Source: Bacillota bacterium (GTDB lineage Bacteria > Bacillota_I > Bacilli_A > RF39 > UBA660). From it: DNA of 64,000 nucleotides. Both the position numbers and the translations under genes were made by a program. The notes below the pieces were generated by a model. It saw only the letters and a program-made list of their open reading frames with translations, did no database searches and was not told where the DNA came from. Positions within the stretch are counted from its first letter, which is position 1, and each line of letters opens with the position of its first letter. Where the stretch lies: contig JAEWBI010000020.1 in NCBI GenBank assembly GCA_023391185.1, positions 16,949 to 80,948 on the forward strand. The letters are read 5' to 3'. Positions 37,509 through 46,249 of the stretch are shown piece after piece.

Positions 37509-38651
37509 TTATTCATAGCCAGCTAAATCTTTAATAAAGTTGATTGAAATTAATATTTCAGCACCCTTTGAATTGACCTCTAGACTATCTAGATCTTGTC
37601 CTTCAATCCATACATATACTCTAAGTTTTGTTATTCCATCGGGTAATGAAAATATTGATTTTTCAAAATCTTTAATAGTATTTTGCAATGAAAAATGTGC
37701 AGTATCAAGAGGGATTCCTGACCCCTCTTGTCCATTAATGAATTCAAGTTTTTTTCCTTCCGAAATTATTGCGTAAGTTGGAAAAAATGTACCATCATTT
37801 AGTTCTAATTTATAATCTTCTTTTATTCTTTCAAAAGAAGTCTCGGAATGTTTGTCACTATTTGGTTCATAAATTGACATTTGACAATCATTATTACACT
37901 CTATATTTTGAATTGTATTAACATCAGCTTTATTTGAAACAGTTCCAACTTTTACAAATCCAAAACGCATAGAATTCATTATGCCAGATAATTCTTCTGC
38001 TACATCTTCAGGGGTATCTTCGTCTAAGTCTACTTTTGTTTCATCTAAATATAAATTATCAGGAATTGGAGAACCACTTACATTCTTTAGAAAAACATCA
38101 AATGCAATATAAGAATTCGCACTATTTGGTTTATCTTCTTTTAGTTTTATCGTACTCAGTGTTTTTCTTCCTGTAAGCTTACTTTTTAAACGGCTAACTT
38201 GTCCTTGATAGACACTAAATTTATCATCATTATTGCTGGCTATTCCATTACTAGATACCGGCCATAAACCAGAACTAGCCCACTGATTAGTATTATTCGG
38301 ATATACAGCCTCTAAGTCGTTTATTACAGAATCCAATGATATAACTATATCTTCTGTGAATTTAACTCCATCTAATGAAATAAATAAACCACTATCACTA
38401 GAAACAACAACATTTAGAGACTTAACTTTAACATTAACGTTAACAGATAGCCATGCATATGTTGAAACTGTAAAAACTATGCCACTAAAGAATGTAACTA
38501 AAACTAAAATTCTCGAACTTATTTTTTTTGATTTTTCTTTATTTTGTGTGTTTTCTTTAGTTTTTTTATTGCTAACTACTTTTTTTCTATTGGTGCTTGA
38601 TTTTTTCTTAACGTTGGTTTTAATCTTTTTTTTATCGTTTTTTTCTTTCAC
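37509..38651 (-). CDS. Divergent member of the tandem SipW-type surface protein family
   Basis: 380 residues starting with GTG at 38651: AGGAGG ends 6 nt upstream of it, and that SD lies inside the longer frame, so the longer start is rejected. A very basic N-terminus (many Lys) leads to a membrane segment (about 45-65) ending in VSTYAWLSVN, the STYAW motif of the family. It keeps the family's VKSLNVVVSSDSGLFISLDG opening, the paired Cys (IECNNDCQMSIYEPNSDKH) and the C-terminal VYVWIEGQDLDSLEV, but diverges elsewhere. Lies in the unit led by 40652-39957. Confidence 0.75.
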   Translation of the reverse strand: MKEKNDKKKIKTNVKKKSSTNRKKVVSNKKTKENTQNKEKSKKISSRILVLVTFFSGIVFTVSTYAWLSVNVNVKVKSLNVVVSSDSGLFISLDGVKFTEDIVISLDSVINDLEAVYPNNTNQWASSGLWPVSSNGIASNNDDKFSVYQGQVSRLKSKLTGRKTLSTIKLKEDKPNSANSYIAFDVFLKNVSGSPIPDNLYLDETKVDLDEDTPEDVAEELSGIMNSMRFGFVKVGTVSNKADVNTIQNIECNNDCQMSIYEPNSDKHSETSFERIKEDYKLELNDGTFFPTYAIISEGKKLEFINGQEGSGIPLDTAHFSLQNTIKDFEKSIFSLPDGITKLRVYVWIEGQDLDSLEVNSKGAEILISINFIKDLAGYE

Positions 38652-38688
38652 AAGCCACCTCCTAAAACCCAATTACTATTTGTTATAA

Positions 38689-39942
38689 TTATCTTCCCAT
38701 AGCTTCATCTAAAGATGGTCCATCATAATCAATATCTTCTGGATCAAATCTTTCTTTAGTGAATCCAAATTTAACAGCTATTTTTTTACCTACACTAGCA
38801 AAATCATAATTATCTATGTCTTGCCCTTCAATATAAACATATATTCTTAATTTAGTAATACTATTTGGAGATAGCGTCATAAATGTTGGTCTATCTACAC
38901 CATCTAATAGTTTCATAGTATCTGTAAAATAATCAACTTTTTTTACTTTGCTATTTGTAGCCCAAGTATTAAATTCAGCTCCATCATATATATCAACTCT
39001 ATCAGAAGATAAAATACCATCATTAATTGCATAAGTTGGATATGGAACACCATCAGTTAGTGTTTGACAGCTTCCTTCATAAGAATTAGATTTAGTTAAA
39101 TCAGCATTAATACGTTTTTTACATGAAGCATTATACCATTTAATTGCATTACTTACGTGCTTAGTATCGTTTGGTTCCCATATTTTATCAGTTCTACATA
39201 TACCTGTTACATCTGTAGTAGTGTTGCAAGTTATACCAGTAATTGTTGATACTACTTTGGTACTGGAATTAACACGACCAATTTGAGCAAAAGCTACTCT
39301 TACTGAATTTTCTATACCGCTGTCTAAAACGCCTTTTTCATATCCTTCCGGAAGATTTTCATCAAGTATAGGCGTACCATCAGCATTATAGCCAGCTACT
39401 GTTACTTCTGAATCTTCTGTTAAATAAACAGCTTCTTCATCTAGGGAGTTTTGATCCTTAATATATTGACTACCTGATGAGTTTTTTACAAATAAATCAA
39501 ATGCAACATAACCATCTGCTTCAGTTGTATCATTACTAACTAGATTAGACATTATTCTATACCCACCAGAAGTTGCAGTTAAACTTGTTTTTTCATACAT
39601 TTTAAGCCTAGAAGTACTAGTGTTTAACTCTCCAGTAGTGGACATAGGTATAAGACCTGCACCACCCCAACTATTAGTATTTCCGGCATAAGTTGTAGCA
39701 TAATTAGCTTTTGAAATGTTTACTGTCTCACTCCAGTTTTCACCATCCAATGATAGTAATAAACTGTCAGTCGAAGCTATTTCAACATCAAAACTAGATA
39801 CATATACAGTTCTCATTCCAACAAACCATGCATATGTAGAAATAGATAATAATACTGCTGATAAAGCCATTATTATAATAAAACTTTTTGAACGCTTAAC
39901 TCTATTAATAATTAAGCTTTTTTTTGACTTTTTTTTCTTCAT
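38689..39942 (-). CDS. Tandem-family surface protein, copy A (SipW-type signal)
   Basis: 417 residues. Lys-rich N-terminus, membrane segment (20-40) ending in SISTYAWFVGMRTVYV, then the family core: SLLLSLDGENWSE, NTNSWGGAGLIPMS, KMYEKTSLTATSGGYRIMS, YVAFDLFVKNSSGSQYI, ENSVRVAFAQIGRV, KIWEPNDTKHVSNAIKWY with conserved Cys on both sides, and IYVYIEGQDIDNYDFASVGK near the C-terminus. Full-length paralogs lie at 40854, 42291 and 43957. No cell-wall anchor motif, so it is held either by the uncleaved signal anchor or in a fibre. Confidence 0.8.
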   Translation of the reverse strand: MKKKKSKKSLIINRVKRSKSFIIIMALSAVLLSISTYAWFVGMRTVYVSSFDVEIASTDSLLLSLDGENWSETVNISKANYATTYAGNTNSWGGAGLIPMSTTGELNTSTSRLKMYEKTSLTATSGGYRIMSNLVSNDTTEADGYVAFDLFVKNSSGSQYIKDQNSLDEEAVYLTEDSEVTVAGYNADGTPILDENLPEGYEKGVLDSGIENSVRVAFAQIGRVNSSTKVVSTITGITCNTTTDVTGICRTDKIWEPNDTKHVSNAIKWYNASCKKRINADLTKSNSYEGSCQTLTDGVPYPTYAINDGILSSDRVDIYDGAEFNTWATNSKVKKVDYFTDTMKLLDGVDRPTFMTLSPNSITKLRIYVYIEGQDIDNYDFASVGKKIAVKFGFTKERFDPEDIDYDGPSLDEAMGR

Positions 39943-39956
39943 AAAATGTGTTCTCC

Positions 39957-40652
39957 CTACTTATTAGTTATTTGTGAATTAAATTCCATATGCATTGTGA
40001 TTTCTCCACCCAAGATGTTATCAGTACATTCCATATCATTTCCCTCTAACCACACTACAATTGTATATTTATTAATATCTCCTGGTTTAAAATTTTCAAC
40101 ATGCTCTTGCATAATTAGTTCATCGCTTTTAAATGCAACAGTTCCCTTTTCGGGATTAATACCATCATTTGATACTTTAGCATAAGTAGTATAACTACCA
40201 TTTCTATATAGACGAATTCTAACTACATTATCAAGTCCTTTAATAGCATCATCAATAAACATTTCTGACCAATAATCTGTTATATCTACACCTGTATTTT
40301 CAATATAAAATGTATATGCCATATAATTATCGCCATTATGCTCACCATCATATGCATCTAAATCTGCTGGAAGCCATTTTTCAGCCATATTATCAAAATA
40401 AGGTAATGTTTTCATGAATAATTCTGATCTATAAACTTTATAATTAGGATCATCATACACTATTAAACTTCTTTGAGTGTATAAGTTTTTATCTAGTGTA
40501 ATTGTAAAATTACCATTACTATAAATTAAACTAACGACTACATAAGAAATAAGCAACATTAAAAACAAAAATAAAATACTTAATTTTAATAATCTTCTTA
40601 CTTTCTTCTTTGATTTACGTTTTTCAACATTATTCTTTATTTTCACTTCCAT
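39957..40652 (-). CDS. Membrane-anchored exported protein heading the second surface unit
   Basis: 231 residues. Basic N-terminus (NVEKRKSKKKVRRLLK), one membrane segment (22-45) ending in VVVSLIYSNG; the STYAWF motif of its neighbours is missing, so it may keep its anchor. The body is beta-rich. Near the C-terminus, YTIVVWLEGNDMECTDNILG parallels the IYVYIEGQDIDNYDFAS of the tandem family, which suggests distant kinship. First gene of the five-gene unit behind a conserved promoter; 14 nt separate it from copy A. Confidence 0.7.
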   Translation of the reverse strand: MEVKIKNNVEKRKSKKKVRRLLKLSILFLFLMLLISYVVVSLIYSNGNFTITLDKNLYTQRSLIVYDDPNYKVYRSELFMKTLPYFDNMAEKWLPADLDAYDGEHNGDNYMAYTFYIENTGVDITDYWSEMFIDDAIKGLDNVVRIRLYRNGSYTTYAKVSNDGINPEKGTVAFKSDELIMQEHVENFKPGDINKYTIVVWLEGNDMECTDNILGGEITMHMEFNSQITNK

Positions 40653-40713
40653 ATTACCATACCTTTTTTTCTAGGTGTCTATAGACTAACCAACAAAATA
40701 CAATCCCGTATTA

Positions 40714-40751
40714 TACAATTATAATTGTACCATAATACGACAAAATGTCAA
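40714..40751 (-). promoter_or_regulatory. Surface-locus promoter P3 with palindromic -10
   Basis: TTGACA (40746-40751) - 16 nt - TACAAT (40724-40729) with TGG ahead of the -10. The -10 and downstream sequence form a perfect palindrome, TACAATTATAATTGTA (40714-40729). The outer arms CGTATTAT and ATAATACG flank it. Same layout at 42165-42201 and 45419-45455. Confidence 0.8.
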
Positions 40752-40815
40752 TACAAACGCCATACTTTGCGCACACTATAATTACTATAATTTAATAAAT
40801 TAAAAAGTGACTTTT

Positions 40816-40851
40816 AACTAAAAAAAAGAGTTGTTTTACTCTTTTTTAGTT
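40816..40851 (-). terminator. Rho-independent terminator of surface copy B
   Basis: Long stem AACTAAAAAA..GAGT / ACTCTTTTTTAGTT with a small bulge, next to the stop at 40854. Confidence 0.75.
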
Positions 40852-40853
40852 AC

Positions 40854-42086
40854 TTAATCTGCTGGTGTATAATCTGAACTTTCACCTTCAAGTCCAGCTG
40901 GACCATCATAATTAATATCTTCATCAGTAAATCTTTCTTTAGTGAATCCGAAATTAACTGATATTTTTTTACCAATTGAAGCAAAATCATAATTATCTAT
41001 GTCTTGACCTTCAATATAAACATAAATTCTTACTTTAGTAATACTGTTTGGTGCAAGTGTCATAAATGTTTGTCTATTTGTTCCTGTGTCTTTTTTCATT
41101 GTATCAGTAAAATAAGGAAATTTCATTAACTTAGTAGTAGCAGCGTAAGTATTATACTCAATACCATCATAAATATCTACATTGTCAGAAGAAGATATTG
41201 GTTCTTTAACTGCGTATGTTGGATAAGCAACAGTACTTAATAATGTATTGCAAGGACCACTATATGAACCAGATAAAGTTACATCTGCCCCTGTTCTTGC
41301 TCTACAAGAATTTGTGTACCAACTAAGTGCATTATTTTCGTGTTTAGTATCATTTGGTTCCCAAATTTGTGCATCTCTACAAATTCCTGTTGTAATTAAG
41401 TTTTCATCTTCATCAGTTGTATTATTACATGAAATTCCTCCAATAATAGAAGTACTTGTTTCTGTACCAATAACACGACCTACTTGAGCAAAAGCTACTC
41501 TTACAGAATTTTCAATGCCTGTATTTTCTACACCAGTAGACGCTACTGAAACAGCTGAATTTCTTGTTAAATAAATTGCTTCTTCATCTGCTGGATTTAA
41601 AGTTGGTATATACTGTGTCCCTGAATAGTTTTTAATGAATAAATCAAAAGCTACATATCCTTCAACTTCAGGAGCACCAGGTGTGACATTGTTTGCCATC
41701 CTGCTTGCCATAATTCTATATCCCCCACTAGTTGTAGTAAAGCTGGCTTTTTCATATAAAACCATTCTTGAATTAGCCTCATCCATCTCACCTATTGATG
41801 ATACTGGTATAAGACCTGCCCCACCCCAACTATTAGTATTGTTAGCGTATGAAGCTGATTTATAATTACTTTGCGTAATAGTAACACTTTCACTCCAAGC
41901 TTGTCCATCTAATGATAATGACAAACTATCTGCTGCTTTTATTTCAACATCAAAATTTGAAACATTAACAGTTCTCATACCTACAAACCACGCATATGTT
42001 GACATTAAAAGTGCTATTCCAGATAATGAAAGCATCATCACAATAATTCTAACACGTTTAATATGGCTATTTTGTTTGTTAAACAT
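40854..42086 (-). CDS. Tandem-family surface protein, copy B (SipW-type signal)
   Basis: 410 residues from MFNKQNSHIKRVRI (ATG at 42086; GAAGGA 8 nt upstream). Membrane segment ending in LMSTYAWFVGMRTVNV. The family core is present (SLSLSLDGQAWSE, NTNSWGGAGLIPVS, VLYEKASFTTTSGGYRIMA, AQIWEPNDTKHENNALSWY). Conserved Cys occur in GISCNN, GICRD, NSCRAR and GPCNT. C-terminal IYVYIEGQDIDNYDFASIGK and the tail GPAGLEGESSDYTPAD. It has its own promoter and terminator, so it can be expressed apart from the other copies. Confidence 0.82.
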   Translation of the reverse strand: MFNKQNSHIKRVRIIVMMLSLSGIALLMSTYAWFVGMRTVNVSNFDVEIKAADSLSLSLDGQAWSESVTITQSNYKSASYANNTNSWGGAGLIPVSSIGEMDEANSRMVLYEKASFTTTSGGYRIMASRMANNVTPGAPEVEGYVAFDLFIKNYSGTQYIPTLNPADEEAIYLTRNSAVSVASTGVENTGIENSVRVAFAQVGRVIGTETSTSIIGGISCNNTTDEDENLITTGICRDAQIWEPNDTKHENNALSWYTNSCRARTGADVTLSGSYSGPCNTLLSTVAYPTYAVKEPISSSDNVDIYDGIEYNTYAATTKLMKFPYFTDTMKKDTGTNRQTFMTLAPNSITKVRIYVYIEGQDIDNYDFASIGKKISVNFGFTKERFTDEDINYDGPAGLEGESSDYTPAD

Positions 42087-42164
42087 AAAACATTTCCTTC
42101 TTTCCTGAGACATTAAAAGAATGCAAGACTATAGTAAATTTACTTTTACTATGCTACTTTAATA

Positions 42165-42201
42165 TACAATAATATTGTAACATATTGTAGAAATAAGTCA
42201 A
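42165..42201 (-). promoter_or_regulatory. Surface-locus promoter P2 with palindromic -10
   Basis: TTGACT (42196-42201) - 16 nt - TACAAT (42174-42179) with TGT ahead, followed after 3 nt by ATTGTA: TACAATATTATTGTA on the minus strand. Drives copy B. Confidence 0.8.
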
Positions 42202-42235
42202 TATAATTACATTTTTTAAACCTAAAATATAATAA

Positions 42236-42265
42236 AAAAAGTAATCACTTAAATGATTACTTTTT
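42236..42265 (-). terminator. Rho-independent terminator of surface copy C
   Basis: 12-bp perfect stem AAAAAGTAATCA with complement, 6-nt loop, T-run on the minus strand. Confidence 0.85.
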
Positions 42266-42290
42266 AGTTTTATTTTGTAATTGACAAAAA

Positions 42291-43853
42291 TTATTCTACT
42301 ATAATTGTTCTAGTCTTTGTTGCAGTATTTCCAGATGCATCTTTTACTGTATAAACTTTATAATAAGTTCCTGCTTTATTAGTATTTACTGTTCCTGTTA
42401 CAATAACACTTCCAGTAACATCGTTAGAAGTTTCAGCATCTATTTTGTCACTTGCAGAGAAGCCAGGTTCAACATATGCTTCACCTAATGCTAAATTAAC
42501 TGTTGAAGATCCTGGTGTTGTACCATCTTCTAAAGTTATAACTGGTGCAGTTATATCACTACCATTTGGCCCTTCACCTTGATTTAAATTTGGTCCTTCA
42601 TACTTAATATCATCTTCAGTATATCTTTCTTTAGTGAATCCAAATTTAACTGAAATCTTTTTACCAATTGAAGCAAAGTCATAGTTATCTACGTCTTGTC
42701 CTTCAATATATACATATACTCTTAATTTAGTAACACTATTTGGAGCTAATGACATAAATTGTGGACGACTAGTTCCTGTCAATAACTTCTTTGTATCAGT
42801 AAAGTAATTATATGAATATAATAAATCTTTACCATCTTGTACAGGATCTACTAATGTTGCTAAAGAACTAGCAACAGTTCCTGTAAATGTATTATATGCA
42901 GCTCCGTCATATACATCTACTGCATCAGCAGAAGTAATAGCTTTTCTAACTGCATATGTTGGATATGCTATACCATCAATAACTTCATTACATGCAATTG
43001 CTTTATCGTATGAAGCAGCTGATGCTGTTGCACCAATTCTCTTACGACAAGAAGTACTATACCAACTAATTGCATTAACATTATGGTTTGTATCATTTGG
43101 TTCCCAAATTTGAGCAGTTCTACATAATCCAGTAACATCAGTATCTGTTGTACAAGTTATTCCTTGAATTAATGAAACTGCTGCAGCTTGACCATCTCCT
43201 GCAGTACGTGCTGTTTCAGCTGTTGTACCAATTACACGTCCTATTTGAGCAAAACCTACTCTAACAGAGTTTTCAATACCAGTACCATCAACACCACCTG
43301 CTGTTGAAACTTTAACAGAAGAATCATTAGTTAAATAAATTGCTTCTTCATCTGCTTGGTTTTCACCAACTATGTATTGAGTTCCAGAAAAGTTTCTAAC
43401 AAATAAATCGAATACTACATATCCGTCTTGTTCTGAACTACCTACTTCATAGTTTTTAACACGGCTTGCTAAAAGTCTATATCCACCATTTGTAGTAGTC
43501 AAACTTGCTTTTTCAAATAACATCATTCTTGATGCATTTGTGTCCATTTGACCAATTGAAGACATAGGTATTAAACCTTCAGTTGTCCAACTATTAGTAT
43601 TAGTGGCATATTCTGTTTCTATTTGTTGTAAAGTTGCTTCATCAAATTTAATAGTTGATCCCCAGTTTTTACCATCAAAAGATAACCATAAACTTTCTGT
43701 ACCAGCTATCTCAACATCAAAACTTTGAACATTAACAGTTCTCATACCAATAAACCATGCGTATGTCGATACTGATAATATAATAGCAGACATCGCAACT
43801 ACAAATATAAGATTTCTAGTACGTTTTCTACTTCTGATATTTTGTCTAGGCAT
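42291..43853 (-). CDS. Tandem-family surface protein, copy C, with C-terminal DUF5011-type Ig-like domain
   Basis: 520 residues from MPRQNIRSRKRTRN (ATG at 43853, AAGGAGG upstream). Membrane segment ending in SVSTYAWFIGMRTVNV. Complete family core with an insertion near residue 340. After IYVEGQ-type VYIEGQDVDNYDFASIGK it continues for ~100 residues that the other copies lack. This tail has the pattern of DUF5011/Ig-like repeats: DITAPVITLEDG, VNLALGEAYVEPGFSASDK, VTGTVNTNKAGTYYKVYTVK and DASGNTATKTRTI. Such domains are common on Bacillota surface proteins. Downstream of copy D without a promoter of its own. Confidence 0.85.
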   Translation of the reverse strand: MPRQNIRSRKRTRNLIFVVAMSAIILSVSTYAWFIGMRTVNVQSFDVEIAGTESLWLSFDGKNWGSTIKFDEATLQQIETEYATNTNSWTTEGLIPMSSIGQMDTNASRMMLFEKASLTTTNGGYRLLASRVKNYEVGSSEQDGYVVFDLFVRNFSGTQYIVGENQADEEAIYLTNDSSVKVSTAGGVDGTGIENSVRVGFAQIGRVIGTTAETARTAGDGQAAAVSLIQGITCTTDTDVTGLCRTAQIWEPNDTNHNVNAISWYSTSCRKRIGATASAASYDKAIACNEVIDGIAYPTYAVRKAITSADAVDVYDGAAYNTFTGTVASSLATLVDPVQDGKDLLYSYNYFTDTKKLLTGTSRPQFMSLAPNSVTKLRVYVYIEGQDVDNYDFASIGKKISVKFGFTKERYTEDDIKYEGPNLNQGEGPNGSDITAPVITLEDGTTPGSSTVNLALGEAYVEPGFSASDKIDAETSNDVTGSVIVTGTVNTNKAGTYYKVYTVKDASGNTATKTRTIIVE

Positions 43854-43900
43854 ATTATTTTCCTCCTTATATATTTGTGTGACTTTTATATATTTATTAT

Positions 43901-43932
43901 TATAAACCAAAAGGTTATACCTCTTGGTTTAT
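43901..43932 (-). other. Hairpin between surface copies D and C
   Basis: Stem TATAAACCAA..AGG / CCT.TTGGTTTATA (12-13 bp with one bulge) but no T-run on the minus strand. It may be a weak terminator, a processing site or an mRNA stabiliser that changes the D:C ratio. Confidence 0.5.
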
Positions 43933-43956
43933 AATAAAATTAATTTAGTATTTTGA

Positions 43957-45252
43957 TTAATTAGATGGTGTACTTTCACCTTCAAGTTGATCTGGTCCAT
44001 TATAACCAATATCACCTTTAACAAATCTTTCTTTAGATAATCCAAATGCAACTGATATTTTTTTACCAATTGAAGCAAAATCATAATTATCTACATCTTG
44101 ACCTTCAATATATACATACACTCTTATTTTTGTAATACTATTTGGAGCTAATGTCATAAATGTTGGACGTTCCATTCCTGTTTTAGCTTTCATAGTATCA
44201 GTAAAGTATGGATAAGCATATAATGGTTTTCCTGTTAAAGTTGTAAGATCATTAGCTGTAGTTACAATATCAATATTTGTATTAGCATCATCATTAGAAT
44301 AACTTTCTACAGTTTGTGTATAACCATTATAACCAACGCCATCATAAATATCTACTTTTTCAATAGAATCAATTTTTTTAGTTATGGCATATGTTTTATA
44401 AGCATTAGGTTCAGCTACAGATCCACAACTTCCATATGAACCGTAAGTACCATCTGCATCTGCTCTTGCAGCACATGAAGTGTTATACCAGCTAATTGCA
44501 GCTGCTACATGCTTAGTATCATTTGGTTCCCAAATTTGAGCAGTTCTACAGATTCCTGTTACGCCAGCAGTTACTGTTCCTATTGCACCATTACATGAAA
44601 TTCCTGTAATTTTAGCAGCATCCATTGATGTACCTTCAACACGCCCTATTTGTGCGAAAGCAACTCTAACTGAGTTTTCGATACCTGTATCTTTAACTCC
44701 ACTATCTGCTACTTTTACAACAGAATCTTTAGTTAAGTAGATTGCTTCTTCATCTTCTTGATTTAATTCTTCAAGATATTGTGTTCCTGAATAATTTCTA
44801 ACAAATAAATCGAATACTACATAACCATTTACCTCATCAGTAGGATTAAGATTATAAGCTATTTGACTAGACATAATTCTATAACCACCTGGAGTAGTTG
44901 TTAAACTTGCCTTCTCAAACATTTTCATTCTTGAATTTGTAACATCCATTTGTCCAATTGATGAAACTGGAATTAAACCTGTTCCGCCCCAACTATTTGT
45001 ATTGTTAGTATAGGCATCAGCTTTATAGTTTGATTGATTAATTTCTAAAGTTTCAACCCATTTTGAGCCGTCTATTGAAAGTAATAAACTATCAGCGGCT
45101 TTGATTTGAACATCGAATGTTTCAACATTAACTGTTCGCATACCAATAAACCATGCATATGTGGATACTGATAATATGACAGCAGACAATGTGAACATAA
45201 CAATTAGATTTCTGACACGTTTAGCGTGTGCTTGTTTTTGCCTTTTTTGCAT
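43957..45252 (-). CDS. Tandem-family surface protein, copy D (SipW-type signal)
   Basis: 431 residues from MQKRQKQAHAKRVRN (ATG at 45252; GAGGG upstream, the ATG three codons earlier is too close). Membrane segment ending in SVSTYAWFIGMRTVNV. Family core complete: SLLLSIDGSKWVE, NTNSWGGTGLIPVS, KMFEKASLTTTPGGYRIMS, AQIWEPNDTKHVAAAISWY. Cys in GISCNG, GICRT, TSCAA and GSCGS. VYIEGQDVDNYDFASIGK near the end. First gene of the array, 440 nt from the interrupted carboxypeptidase gene, transcribed from a conserved promoter with a ~170-nt leader. Confidence 0.82.
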   Translation of the reverse strand: MQKRQKQAHAKRVRNLIVMFTLSAVILSVSTYAWFIGMRTVNVETFDVQIKAADSLLLSIDGSKWVETLEINQSNYKADAYTNNTNSWGGTGLIPVSSIGQMDVTNSRMKMFEKASLTTTPGGYRIMSSQIAYNLNPTDEVNGYVVFDLFVRNYSGTQYLEELNQEDEEAIYLTKDSVVKVADSGVKDTGIENSVRVAFAQIGRVEGTSMDAAKITGISCNGAIGTVTAGVTGICRTAQIWEPNDTKHVAAAISWYNTSCAARADADGTYGSYGSCGSVAEPNAYKTYAITKKIDSIEKVDIYDGVGYNGYTQTVESYSNDDANTNIDIVTTANDLTTLTGKPLYAYPYFTDTMKAKTGMERPTFMTLAPNSITKIRVYVYIEGQDVDNYDFASIGKKISVAFGLSKERFVKGDIGYNGPDQLEGESTPSN

Positions 45253-45261
45253 AAAATACAT

Positions 45262-45418
45262 TTCCCTCTTTCCATTTAAACAATATCACAATAACATATG
45301 AAAGCAAGTAGTAATAATAACCCGGGCGTATTTTATTATTAATTCTTACTTTTAACTTTCATATACAAACTAAAAGTACTCATATGTTTACATAGATACC
45401 TTCTATCTTATCGTAATA
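45262..45418. other. Long leader of surface copy D
   Basis: About 160 nt of AT-rich leader containing a GC-rich CCCGGG inside a TAATAATAA/TTATTATTA stem (45313-45342). No ORF with an SD. The leader is much longer than at the sister promoters and might hold an RNA structure. Confidence 0.4.
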
Positions 45419-45455
45419 TACAATAAAATTGTACCATATAATAAAAAGAAGTCAA
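45419..45455 (-). promoter_or_regulatory. Surface-locus promoter P1 with palindromic -10
   Basis: TTGACT (45450-45455) - 16 nt - TACAAT (45428-45433) with TGG ahead, followed after 3 nt by ATTGTA (palindrome TACAATTTTATTGTA on the minus strand, 45419-45433). Near-identical to P3. Confidence 0.8.
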
Positions 45456-45504
45456 TAATATTTGAAATTTTTGTGTCTTTTTTTTGAATTTTATCGAACT
45501 GTGT

Positions 45505-45532
45505 CGAAAAAAGACTAGATAGTCTAGTCTTT
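45505..45532 (-). terminator. Terminator downstream of the interrupted carboxypeptidase gene
   Basis: 10-bp perfect stem AAAGACTAGA/TCTAGTCTTT, 3-nt loop, T-run on the minus strand. The 45533-45703 stretch between it and the gene shows nothing else. Confidence 0.8.
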
Positions 45533-45703
45533 GTTATTCGTTGAAATTAAAGGGCAAAAGTTTATTTTTATATTTAAATGACTATATTTTGTGTACAAGT
45601 TCCACATAAAAATTATAGAACTTTTTAATATGAATTTTTCGATTTATAAATTAGCCATATTTTTATATAATTTATAGCAATACAAAATCATTGAAAATTA
45701 ATA

Positions 45704-46249
45704 TTAAAGTGCCATATTTCCATTTATAATATCACCAAGATATCTAAAATATAATTTGAAAATATTAACTTTATCAACATCTTCAGTAGTTGTAATCGGA
45801 ACTTCTCTTATGACTTCATCATCTTCATAAACTAGTATTTTTCCTACTTCATCCCCTATTTTAAGTGGGGCTTTTACATTATACATCTTAACTTTATATG
45901 TAGCGTTAGTTTTTTGTTCAAGTTTCTTATTTAAAAATGTAATATCTTCTTTTGGTACAACATCTACATATCTCTTAGTACCTTTATCAACTTCTGTTCT
46001 TCCTATAACACTTTCAGTAGAAAGAAGAGTTTCCAGTTCATACTGAGAGTAACCATAATCAAGCATTGCAGATACTTCAGCGTTTCTCACAGTAGAATCT
46101 GCCTCTCCCATTACAACTGCGATTAAACGCATGTTATTCTTTTTAGCAGTCGCTGTTAAGCAATAACCAGCTCCTTCAGTAAAACCTGTCTTAAGACCAT
46201 CAACACCACTATAAAAGCGTACTAGTTTGATTGTATGTGAATAAAGCAT
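45704..46249 (-). pseudogene. C-terminal part of a D-Ala-D-Ala carboxypeptidase split by the integrated element
   Basis: Codons from 46228 downward encode KLVRFYSGVDGLKTGFTEGA (with the KTG box), a transpeptidase-fold remainder and the C-terminal PBP5-type domain, ending at DIINGNMAL: 174 residues. The first seven codons (MLYSHTI) come from the element. The SxxK and SxN motifs are on the other fragment (61069-61713), 14.86 kb away. The element end supplies an SD (GAGGA) and an ATG, so a truncated, catalytically dead and leaderless product might be made. With the element removed, the frame closes exactly. Confidence 0.93.
46214..46242. other. Left attachment site (attL) of the element
   Basis: Plus strand: chromosomal GCGTACTAG, then core TTT (46226-46228), then element GATTGTATGTGAATAAAG. 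The core is shared with attR, and removal of the intervening DNA gives GCGTACTAG-TTT-ATTTGTATTT as attB. Confidence 0.85.

Noticed and set aside
38651..38672. Longer N-terminus for the divergent surface protein
   Set aside because: The true SD AGGAGG lies inside that extension; the GTG at 38651 is correctly spaced.
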